DNA from: Atrichornis clamosus
Lineage: Eukaryota; Chordata; Aves; Passeriformes; Menuridae
DNA: 64,000 nucleotides
Assembly: GCA_013400975.1 (NCBI GenBank)
Contig: WBMZ01006371.1
Location: forward strand, 52,962-116,961
Direction: 5' to 3'
Below the pieces are notes generated by a model. The model saw only the letters and a list, made by a program, of their open reading frames with translations. It made no database searches and was not told the origin of the DNA. A program made the position numbers and the translations under genes. This document shows positions 53,411-64,000 of this stretch, piece by piece; position 1 is the first letter of the stretch; every line of letters starts with the position of its first letter.

Positions 53411-54001
53411 TGTCATGGTTTTATGTCAGCTGGCAACTAAGCCTCATGCAGCTGCTCACTCACTCCCTCCTGGTGGGATGGGGAGAAGAACCAGGGTAAA
53501 AGGTAAAATCTGTGGGTTGAGATAAGAACAGCCTAATCATTGAAATGATTATTATTATTGCTAATGTTATTAAGAATAAAATAATGGTAATGCAAAGGAA
53601 TACAACAAAAAGAGACACAGAAATAAAACTCAAGAAAGAAAAGTGATGCACAAAAAAATTGTTTACTACCCACTGACCAATGCCTAGCCCACCCCTGAGC
53701 AGTGGCCTACCCTTCATGGGCAATACATCCCAGTTTATACAGTGAGCCTGACGTTCTGTGTTCTGGAACATCCCTTCAGCCACTTCAGCTCAGCTGTTCT
53801 GGCTCTGTTCCCTCCCAGTTTCTTGCGCATCTCCTTGCTGTCAAAGCATGGAAAACTGAAAAGTCCTTGATTTAGAGTGAGCACTACTGAGCAACAACTA
53901 CAACATCAGTAAGTTATCAACATTATTCTCATGCTAAATTCAAAAACACAGTGCTGTACCAGCTACTAGTAAGAAAATTTATCCCAGCCCAAACCAGTAC
54001 A
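53411..54001 (-). mobile_element. Solo LTR of an ERVL-like endogenous retrovirus
   Basis: 591 bp read on the - strand from TGTACTGGTTTGGGCTGGGA (54001) to CCATGACA (53411), so it has TG...CA termini. A TATA box (CACTGTATAAACTGGG near 53742-53727) lies mid-element. It contains an AT-triplet run near 53547-53560, an AATTG/GTGCATCACTT block, and a 3' part with TTGAGATAAG-type sequence (on +, GTGGGTTGAGATAAGAACAG). No gag, pol or env sequence flanks it, so it is a solo LTR left by recombination. I see no convincing 5-bp target duplication. The family name is not certain; I recall this LTR as common in neoavian birds. Confidence 0.8.
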
Positions 54002-57000
54002 ATTGGCAACTATTCCAGGGTGTATATTGCTCTACGCTATATATTACAGTCTCAACATGAAATCATGCCATCAAGGAAAATAACAGGCCAGGCAGAACAT
54101 TCATGGAGAAGGATTTTGCCCTTCTTTTCAAATGGCTTGCAGCTAGTGGAAGAGATAAACTAGCTTGCAATGACTTTCCACTGGGAGGATTCAAACTCTC
54201 CCCAGCTAATCCCCACTCCCACTTAAGCTATATAGGTCAACATTTACCCTATGCTTCACGTACCTTTGGGAACTATTTTCACTGAATTTTTGTAACACTA
54301 GAACAGTGTATAAGTGAGACAAACTGTGTGCTCTCAAGCTGCAGAAAACAATATACTTCAATATTAAATTATTACCCAAGGAAAATATATTTGAGAGATT
54401 TGGGAGTATTGACAGTGGTATTGCATTATTGTTCTGCATCTGTGCAAACGTAAATCCTTCTCTGAGCTTCTGACAGTGTTGGCAAGTCTTTTCACAGTGT
54501 GCAGTTGTGTATGTCCCTCTCCAAACAGCAATTCACAGACATTCTTTCCTGACCCAGAAAGGAAAACAGCTGTGGCTGAATTGCAAGAGATGAATTAGAT
54601 GTAAGCATGATATTGAAATATAAATGGTATGAAAGAATGGGAAGTAGAATTTGTGGCTTGAATACTGTCTTTTTTAATATTTAAGGATTTTACCTACTCA
54701 GTAATAAAATGTCAAAATGTATGAATTCTGAATGCATGTTTACTGTGACAAGCGTCATGAAGGATTTTACTTAGTATAATGTGTTACTAAGTGGCCTCAA
54801 TATAAATTTTTCTTTCTGCAGATGCTGAGATGTATATCTAGCTTACAGTCCAAAGAAAAGTGCACACTTAGATCACACTTTAGTAATAAAGGCCTAAGCA
54901 AAGGGCCATGCAAATCCAGCCCCATTTGTCCAGATGCAAATGATTTCATAGAGAGGAAAACCATTGCATCCCTGCTGCATAATGGGTTGCAGCTGGGAGG
55001 GGAACACTAAGGAAAGGCATTTTGTCTGCACTGGGAAGCCAGGCTCGAGAGGGTCCTGGCACTATGTGTGCAGCCATGGTTGGAAGAAAAGGGCAGCTTG
55101 TGCTGGTTCCCCTAAAATATCATCAGAAAAATCACCCATGAAAAACATTTCAATATTTGAGCAGCTTCAATTGCCTTAAGGAATGATAAAGGAAAAATAT
55201 ATTATAATACAGAACTAATTACGACTTTAAGAGACAGCCTCTCCATAATGAGTGAGTGACACACTTTCTCAGACTCCATTCTATTTCTAGGCTTGTCCTC
55301 TCAAAGATTGTCCTTTATTATGCCATCCCTTGATATGTTACTTGTTCTTGGTACTGACACACCCCCGGAAAAGAAAAATATCTTCTAGGATTTTTGACAA
55401 TGACACCTTGTTCAGAAAGATGATAGGTCCAAATTACCTAAAAACAGCCTAAAAATTAGTAATTCAATAAATAGTTTGCTTGGCAGAAAAGCAAGTTATA
55501 ACACAGTGTGAAGTGACATCTCTACACCAGCAAATAATTTCAATAGTCCTTGAAGGTGCTTGGTCTTGCCAGCATAGATGTGACCAAACGGTATTGTTAG
55601 TTTGGTACCAGATCACATTACAATCCTAGAAAGATTTCAACACAGTTGTGTCTGTGTTGTCTCCCATGGTAAGAACGAGAGCCAACTTGGCAGTCATGTA
55701 CCAGATACAGATTTATCCTGGCACACTTAACTTGCTGACCTTACATTTCCTCAGTGCCTGAGCTGGTCATACAGGTTACCTTATACTTTTATATGATACT
55801 GAGCTGCAGCACCTGAGAATATTGTCATTTACTAGTATAGACCACCATAAATCTCTCCTGGGGGAAAAAGAGTTACAACCAATGCCTATGCCAATTCTCT
55901 ATTCTGGGATCTATTGGTTTTTAGAAGAAAACACCTTTGCTGGAGGATTTTATGTGTGTCTTTAATTAAATTTTGGTGGAGTGGGTTTAGTAGTCAAAGT
56001 GTAAAAACAATCTTCAGCTTTGTGGATGCCTGTGATTCGTTGTAGGTAGGAGCCACAGGTATTGCTACACAAATATCTAATTTTGCCTGCAAATCAGGTA
56101 GATATATATATTAGTACTGCTACAGAAATTTCTGTTTTAAAAACCATGAGTGGTTGTCTGATTATCTATCTGTTCACTCCTCATCCATCCTAATTAATAT
56201 TAGGACAAGTCTAAATGATATACACTGAGTTTCTTTCTTCAACAGTAACACCTAAATCAAAATTGTTAATAGTCTATCCAACAGCATGGGAAGAATATAA
56301 GAACTATCAGAATTACTGAACACAATCCAAAGTTTAGAGGAGAAAATCTGTGGACAAAGGACAGCAGTAGCTAAGGCTTAATTTATGTTTAATACAGCCT
56401 AAAAGCACAATTTGGTCACAAACCCTTTATTGCTTGTGGTGACTTCTGTTGGAATAAAAAAGGCTACAACAGGAGGTATATATATCCTCAAGCAGAAAAG
56501 CAATGGTGAACAGCATAGCATGAGAGCAGGCTGAGCTGACCAGAGCTGCATCATGGCTGGGTCACTAGTGCGTTGTGCACAGCTGAAGATACCCCATCCA
56601 TCTGCTGCATTCATGGGTAACGTTGGCTGTACCAAGCATTTGGCGTCAAGTTTCAAGGATACGCTGGGGTACAACCACCTCACTCTAATTATGGCTCCTT
56701 TCAGTATCATAGATACAAACAGTTCACGTGTAAATGGGTGGGCAGAAAGTGTTCTGTTATAGGACATTTCACTCTTCCCCCAATTTGCTTTCTTAGGAAA
56801 TTAAAACGTACAACTTATGTCTCATGCATATGACATCATTTTGATTTTACCAGCAAATACAGGGAGATGTGCCTTGTGACACAAACTAAAAATTTGCATT
56901 CTTCTAAACTTGTTAGTGGGAGAGAAACATACCTTTAAAAGGGAAAAAGCAAGGATATCTGGCAAAACTGAAGGCTGACAAATGAGTGCCAAGAGAGGCA

Positions 57001-60000
57001 GAACAATCTGGAAACAAGATATGCCTAAATTCTAATCTCTAATCTCAAGTAGTATGAGGTCATCTCAGGGATAATTCCCATATATCGTTACAAATACAGA
57101 ATGGCTCCACTTTCACTAAATTCTGCTTTATCCTGGATTTATTAGGCTGGATCATATGACAAGTTTAATTCTCATAATTAAGATCCCACTCCACGCGATA
57201 GCAGAAGTAGGTCTGAATGAACATACACCAGACTCACTACAATATAACAAGGACTGGTGCACAGTCCAGAGGAAGCAGTTGAACCTTGAAAGAAAGACCA
57301 TTAAAATTTTGAGAAGAAAGATGCCTCTTAAATACAAATTGTTCCTGTCAATGCACAAGTTACACTAGCTGAGTTCAAAACGCATTTCTATCAAATTAAA
57401 TTCAAGGCTATCACACAAGTGCAGGAGAGAAGACAGTATTCAGCAGCAAGCAGTGAAGGCCATAGTGGTAAATAGTATTTCTGGTGTGGATGCATCTGTA
57501 GCACATACTGGAAAAGATTTCAGAGTTACCTGAGCAAACAGAGCAGTCGTTAGTTTCAAAGCCAAAAGCAACCAAGCAGTAACAATCCAGGACCACAGCA
57601 AGCACAGCTGACAGCCCTATTGTTCTCAAGATTAAGCCAGTATTTCCTCACAGCCCAATGCTGCATGGATACATGAGCTGACCATTATCTTAAGCCATGA
57701 AGTTGAGGAAATTTGTCTCAGGGACATAAAAGAATAAGACAAAGTTAACCAAAGCCAAAAACAGGTCCTGTGCCAAATTCAACTGTTTCTTCCTCAGAGG
57801 AACAAAAGCAACAATTCTTAACAAGTAAATGTGCTTAACAGAAGACCTGCCATAATTCACTTATGGAAAAGGTGACTCAATAAGTATGACTACATGCAAC
57901 AATATGAAAGCTTTAAAAATTACTTGCAATAGTATGACTAAGATTGACATTATGGTATTCAAATGACCTTACATTAACCATCTGGGACTGTGTGGTTGAA
58001 TTGTGCATAAAGAATCTTTTCATCAAATTCTGATGAAGTAAACTCAGATACCAAATGAAAATGTCTCAAAGCAATTTCTCAACAATACATAGCAGCTGGA
58101 GGAAAAGGCTTTTAAAAAGCCCACAAAACTGAGGGAAGAGCCATGTGGTTTAAACGTCACTGATGTTTTCCAGAGATGTGGAGATTTTAAGACCTCTTCT
58201 CTGCAACTGAAAGCAGTGGGTGCCACACAAAATGACAAGCAGAAGGAGCTTACTGCTTCTTGTTAGTTCTGAATCTTTTAATGGGCTTTCCAATGAAACA
58301 GAAAACTGACACTGTCTATGAATTATAATACAGGAGCCTAAAGAGCTCTGAAGTCACAAAAATATAAAAAATAAGGCTATTAACCTGAGGAAAAAAAATA
58401 GCAGGAATACGAGTTATTACTTGTCTGCACAATATGATGCCATTTAGAAATATACAGCTTAATTGATAAGCTTTTCCTACTCTAAAGCAGGGTATGCTAA
58501 GTCCAAGCTGAACAGTAATTTCTAGTGTCTGAAACAGTCTGGACCTTCCACTGTAGCAACACACTGTTCTGTGCAGACTTGCCAATGCAAGAATTTATGA
58601 ATTATCTAACAGCAGTGTCAGTCTCACAAATCCCTGAGGAGAAACCAGATGAAGGACAAGATAGGAGCTGAGCCCTTATACAGAAAATACTAAAATTTCA
58701 GAGTAATTATGCCAGCAGTAGTCTTTGTTGAAGTCAGTCTCTGTAAGTGATACAGGGCTGGAAGGAAAAGTAGTTGATCAAGAGCTCTGAAAATACAAGT
58801 CCACAGGGAGGGAAATGAGTACTTTTACAGATTTCCTTCCCTTTGTTTTTAAGTAGATTTTCTTTGGATTTCTAGAATCATTCTTTTAGCTACAAAAATA
58901 TCTCCCTCAAGCACTTTTTTTCAAGAGTAAACTGGAAAAATCACACCTGCATTATCATTTTGCAACGTTACTAGTGGCTGAAATACCAGGAAAACCAAGC
59001 ACGCTTCTTGGTTACATAAGGTCACTGTACTGTGCTGTACACAGAAAACCATTATAGCAGGTATGTGAAGTCTCAGAATGCACCTAAAGTGCACTTTGCA
59101 GATATGCACTTAAGAAGAAAGAGTAAGCGACCTTATTCCAAAGATGAACTTAGAAAGAATATTTATTTACTATAAGGTCAGTTATGTCCTAAAGTCTGAA
59201 TACTGAACCTCAATATCCGAATTCTTTATGTATTGACTCCTACAAAGTAAACTGACAGGATGTGCAGGCTTAGGTATATTGAAGTATACTGAATCAGAAT
59301 ACTTGATTTAAATGGTTCAGATGTACAAACTGTTTTGTTTATGTTCAAATGTTTAAAGCAAAAAAATATATACTTGGGAAATTTTCCTACTTATTAAGTA
59401 AATCAAACTCCAAATGATTATAATAAGTAATACATATATATATAAAGTTATCCTTTCAAACATCAGATCTAAAATAATTGTTTTTACCTTCAAGTGAAGG
59501 GTTTAGCTATGTTTAAATCTTGCTACTGATCTTACTTCAACATTTCAATTAGGAGCAGATGGGTTCAGGTTTTTTAAATAATTATCTTCACTCAGTAAAG
59601 TGAATTGATGTTTGGTTTAGGCATCACTGTTCCCTGAATGCTATCAATATGATAGGTGACCTCACCATCTTCTCTGGACTAGCATCTTCCCCTTTGGTCA
59701 CCTTGCAGCACAGATGGCCAGGAAGGAAGGATGATAGCCTGCTTCTAGGAGTAGTCATGTTCTTAGTTAGACTTTTTGTCTTCTAAAGACAGTTCAGGGT
59801 CTTTTTAATCCTTACTATTATGATGATGATTGCAATGAAGGTTGGAAAGAATTGCTTATCACAGCAATTAGAAAATCCTGAGAAGCAAAACTTTTTCAAT
59901 TGTTGGAATTTTTTTTTTGCTTTTATTAAATGAGTATTTATTATTACATGGAGCTTCCCCCTTTTGTTTACAGTTATTTGAATTCAGGAAATGTTGATAG

Positions 60001-61369
60001 CCACAAAGCACTAACTTGTATCAGTGTATCAATCAATTGAATGAATGTGTTTTGCAGTATCTTGTTCTTTAAAGTTTGAGTTAGATGGAAATTCTTAGAC
60101 TACAACTCAGAAATCTGCATTTGACTGACAAAAGTCTGAAAAGAGAATTTCAAGTCTACAGTTACAGAATATTCCCAATACTTTCATGGAGGGGAAAATA
60201 ATAGCAGGTCTCAAAGGACCATTTACAAAGTCAAACCTTCTCCTTATGCTTATCCTGGCCTCTATTACTCTTGTAAACAACCTTTCTTCACACTGAATTA
60301 CTGGAAAGCTTATGAAGAGGTAATCTTGATGACATCATGAGCCTGCCAAGCAATTCAGTCCTTCGGGAGGTATGAGATATGTGGACAGCCCTAGTTTGAG
60401 GGATCTCCAGGTGAGGCAAGTGTGTATTGCTGACATAACTGCATCTGACGAAACTGAGCTCTGATTCATCATGTCAGGGACAGCACTTTTAGACTGCAGA
60501 CTGCATGATGCACCTCCTACCCTGCAATAGCTATCAAGTTATTTCTGGGCATAATTTGAGATGTGGCCTTTTTACTTACAAAGCCTAATTCACAAGCTAT
60601 TACAGATGCAATATAACAAAGGCAAATAGCATTTCCTTTTATTTTTAGCATTCAATATGGGAACCAAGATGATATGGCTAGTAGAACAAATAGTAAGGAA
60701 AATGAAATTCCCTAACTGAGGTAGGAATTAAAGTTATATCACTCTAATTGGAAGAAATTAGATTATCTCTGAAATTGCAATTTTAGTATGAAATATTTTT
60801 AGTGAATCAGAGATTAATATTGTATACTGGGGAAAAGCGATCTGGGCAATTACAGATCCTTTGTACATCATCAATTGTGCACTCATGCATGTCAGATCTG
60901 CTAAATGTAAGGGTAAAAACCAAAAATTAATGGATACATTAAGTGAAAAATTGCTTTAGTGTGGTCTCCTAAAACAAGCTCACTGTTGTTCAGTCAGCTG
61001 GCAGAGAATTTCAATGTTGATGTTGGTGATTTAGTTCTGTTTGCTTGCACCCAAGCATACCACAAGACAGCTCAATGAAAGGTAGAAAAGCAAAACACAT
61101 CAATTTTGCCTTGCACCCTGACATACCACAGGGCAGTTTGATTCACGTCAGGGAGCAAAATATTTTGTAATAACTGTTTGTTTGATAGAGTAGCATTGCA
61201 GTATCAAATCTAGAATAAAGGCACTCAATCTGCAACTATTGAAAGGAATCACACAATTCAGAGCATACAGATACATCACAGCCACCTGAACAGAGACCAG
61301 GCCTGTGAGGAGAGAAGAGAAAGTATGAATTTGGACCAGACTGATCCTGACCTGTAAAAAAGTCTAGCA

Positions 61370-61585
61370 GTACCCCCTCTTTTGCCTAGCTGGTGATGCT
61401 GTTAGATGCACCCTGGGACAGGGTCTGCCCTCTTGGCTGCCAGGGCTCACTTCTGGCTCACACTGAGCTGCTGCCCACCAGGAACCCCAGATCCCTCTAT
61501 GCAGGGCTGATCTCCAGCCACTCCTCTCAGGGTTTGTACTTGTAACCACCTTTACTCCATCCTGGGTGTGGAATTCGGCATATCA
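61370..61585 (-). repeat. Internal CR1 fragment
   Basis: TCTTGGCTGCCAGGGCTCAC, CCACCAGGAACCCCAGATCC and GCAGGGCTGATCTCCAGCCA match the reverse complement of the CR1 ORF2 3' region. No CR1 3' terminus is present, so both ends are truncated or decayed. Confidence 0.78.
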
Positions 61586-62789
61586 GATACACACCAACTC
61601 ACATGTGCTCAAGGTCAGAAACTGGTTAGGACTGGGCCACTCATCCAGTGGTAGCCTTGCTCCCAGCTCTCTGTGCCCCCTTTGACATCCCAGTGAGAGA
61701 TTTGCAGGAGCTTTGAAGAAACAGGTCGAAAGAAGTGTAAAAATGGTACTTTTATAGCGCAAAGTTACTAGTACAGGCTTAATCCTGCATGTTTTCATGA
61801 CTCGTATCAATGAGGGAGGCAGGTCCATAAGTAAGAAGTGGGGAATATTTTGCAGGCTATCTTCTTTCTCCAGAAAAATTCCACATAGCAACTAGTCAAA
61901 TTTTCCTGCAAAGGACAGAGAGCTGTGTCAGAAACAGATTCAAGAGTGAGATTAGCTCTAATGAGTGCTGTTCATTTAGCTGGCAAATTCAGACCAACTG
62001 ATATATACTTCTGAAGTGTTTATTGCACAGCTAATATTTTTTTTTTCAATTACTGATGTTAATAAAAAATTAGTACATCTTCTTTTTATCTTAATTTCCT
62101 CCAAGCTTAGTGTTTTGTAAAAAATATCAGGAAGAGACTTTTATGATCAGTAAGTACTTCTACAATTATGGATAGAATTTGACAGACATGACCAGAAGTG
62201 GTTCTATCTCTATGTCATTTGTCAGCCAAAATTGATGACAAACAGTATGGCATTTTCTGTCTATGACTAGTATGCTTTTAAGCAGAGAATTCATCTGTAT
62301 TAATTTCTTCTTCATAAGCAGGGGGGCTTGTCTCTAAACTGGGACACATTATGCTGAAATTTTTCTACTAGGAATGCCAAACGTTGCAGAAGCAAGGAGA
62401 TTAACACAGAGATTTGGCTTAATTCAGCATACCAAGACAGTGGGGATGAAATCTTTTTAAAGCTGAGAATACCTAAGTCATTTGCAGATGCAAAGTGTGA
62501 AAAGCACTGAAATGTCACTTGTTTATGCAGCAGGTGCCATTTATGACTGCAACTGTTGTTGAAAAATGTCCTTAAATCTTTGCCAAGATTTGCTGTGCCC
62601 AGGATTTGACATATCTTCCTATTCTCTATAGCTTCACAACATACCCAGTTCTAGGCGTTAGTTTCTAAAGAGCTATTTTAATGCCTCTTTCCCCCCACCC
62701 CAATTAAAAATGCTAGAAAGGTTGTCTAACACTGAAAGAAAATGACCAAGGACTGAACATGGACTTTTCAACACATGAAAGAGCCATCA

Positions 62790-63440
62790 ATTATTCACAA
62801 AGAGCTATATTAAGCATCAGGGGCTGAATAAATAAATAAAGCTGCATTCATGAGTGTCTGCAGAGTGTTTTGAACTACTTGATTAAACTGCACCTTATTA
62901 GTGAAAATTATGATTAATGAGAAGCTTATAACAACAAAGCTCTCTCTACAAGCACTGCAATAATAAGAAGGAAATGAGAAGCACGCTTTAGATTGCAATT
63001 CCCATGCTAATATTTAATAAATGAAGCCACACTGAGAGGGCATTTGGAAGATTTTTATATTATAGAGATTAGGTTAACCAAAAAAACCATGCACTTTGTT
63101 CTATTATTTCTTGTGTTTTTTTAGAAAACTGGAAGACTTCATTGTTACTTGAATTTGACATGATAAGAGAGATGCCAAAGATCAAGATTAAAGGACAAAC
63201 AGGAGCCCCTGAGATAAATACACATAATGGAGTCTAAGCAATCTTGTTGCTGCATTATGTTCCATAGAGGAGGCTGCTGCCCTTTCCATCCAGCTATAAC
63301 ATTAATCCATTAGCAAAAGAGACAGGCCCTTATCATTTATTATTGATAAGACAGAGCACGCTAAACTTGTCTGACATCATCCTTGTCACAGCTAATGAGA
63401 AACCGCAATAAATCCATTTTTGTGGATCCCTCACAGAAGA
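62790..63440. promoter_or_regulatory. Candidate conserved non-coding element (speculative)
   Basis: AT-rich unique sequence dense in TAAT/ATTA homeodomain words (GATTAAACTG, ATGATTAATGAG, AACATTAATCCATTAG) plus a palindromic GATA pair at 63329-63350. No repeat or coding signal explains it. That it is an enhancer is inference only. Confidence 0.25.
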
Positions 63441-64000
63441 TATGAAAAAGTTCTTTCAGACCTAGTGACCCATTTTTCTGCAGTAGGGAAAGGCTTGCTA
63501 ACCTACACAATTAAATAATTTATTGTATGTGATTGTGTATGTCCCAAAGCAAGGAGCTTTCCACACCACTACTGCTGTTAGAGGGATGTCCCTGTGTCTG
63601 TATATATACATTGTATAAACATCAAACAACCAGCATGATTCAAAGAGATGTTTTTACCATTGACACGAGTAACTAAAGCAAACCAGAAAACACTTTAAGT
63701 TCTTCAGCTCTTAAATCTATGCTGTGGTGGATTAACACTGTTAGGCTCAGATCCTGCCTGGCACAGGGTGGGGTAACACAAGCCACTGTAAGAGCCAGGG
63801 AAGCATTTCCAATGCCAGTCCAATATGAACATGAAGACAATGAGCTGAAAAATGGTAGCAATCTGGAATGAGGCTCTACATCATTCTACAGTGCAAAAAT
63901 CATCCTCCAGTGCACAGCTTGCTCTATCACTTATCCATGGACCACACTAGACAGAGGAACTGGCTCAGAACATGCAGGCATGTTGTGGTTTTGCTAGACC

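Larger units (their letters stand above)
47721..64000. other. Intergenic region upstream of SACS
   Basis: No exon, RNA gene or long reading frame that I can support in 16 kb. Contents: CR1 pieces (48100-48735, 61370-61585), a solo LTR (53411-54001), short homopolymer and AT runs, and an AT-rich candidate regulatory stretch (62790-63440). In mammals the next gene on this side is TNFRSF19, at a long distance, which fits an empty flank. Confidence 0.7.

Noticed and set aside
53460..53783. 107-codon - strand open frame with a hydrophobic stretch
   Set aside because: It lies wholly inside the LTR and its Ile/Met-rich part comes from the ATT-triplet run; it is not a retroviral gene.
53406..54006. 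5-bp target duplication around the solo LTR
   Set aside because: The flanks ACGGG and ATTGG do not match, so no duplication is claimed.
1..64000. tRNA, rRNA, CRISPR array, bacterial operon or plasmid features
   Set aside because: None seen. The window is vertebrate nuclear DNA with spliced genes and LINEs, and I found no cloverleaf-like or regularly spaced repeat pattern.

Overview
The window looks like avian nuclear DNA. It carries many CR1-type LINE copies whose 3' ends have the familiar bird form (a near-constant GGTTTGGGTTGGAA block next to ATTCTGTG-like octamers). It also carries one solo ERVL-like LTR of a kind I associate mainly with Neoaves, and it shows the conserved vertebrate pairing of SGCG and SACS. 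A neoavian bird is my best guess. The assignment to birds is firm; the finer rank is not.

Left end, 1-9.9 kb: the last two coding exons (6920-7043 and 8531-8704) and the 3' UTR of SGCG (gamma-sarcoglycan) lie on the + strand, with the rest of the gene off the left edge. From 9.9 to about 14.1 kb is a gene-poor gap. From about 14.1 to 47.4 kb, on the - strand, lies a complete SACS (sacsin) gene. I reconstruct nine exons. All splice phases agree and give a 4573-residue product, close to the 4579 of human sacsin. One exon of 11.56 kb (15896-27456) holds 84% of the coding sequence. SGCG and SACS are tail to tail, with 7.2 kb between stop codons. A CpG-rich island at about 46.96-47.72 kb holds the SACS promoter, a short first exon and a 210-bp first intron. 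The predicted start codon is divided by that intron (AT|G).

Right end, 47.7-64 kb: intergenic DNA upstream of SACS with no gene that I recognise. It holds CR1 fragments at about 48.1-48.7 and 61.4-61.6 kb, the solo LTR at 53411-54001, and at 62.8-63.4 kb an AT-rich stretch dense in TAAT and GATA words that could be a conserved enhancer.

The two genes have separate roles: SGCG is a membrane glycoprotein of the muscle dystrophin complex, and SACS is a giant cytoplasmic co-chaperone. Their adjacency is old synteny, not an operon. I found no previously undescribed system. The most useful observations are the split start codon, an assembly join error at a single N (41098), a perfect 16-bp intronic hairpin, and one orphan exon-like segment between the two genes.
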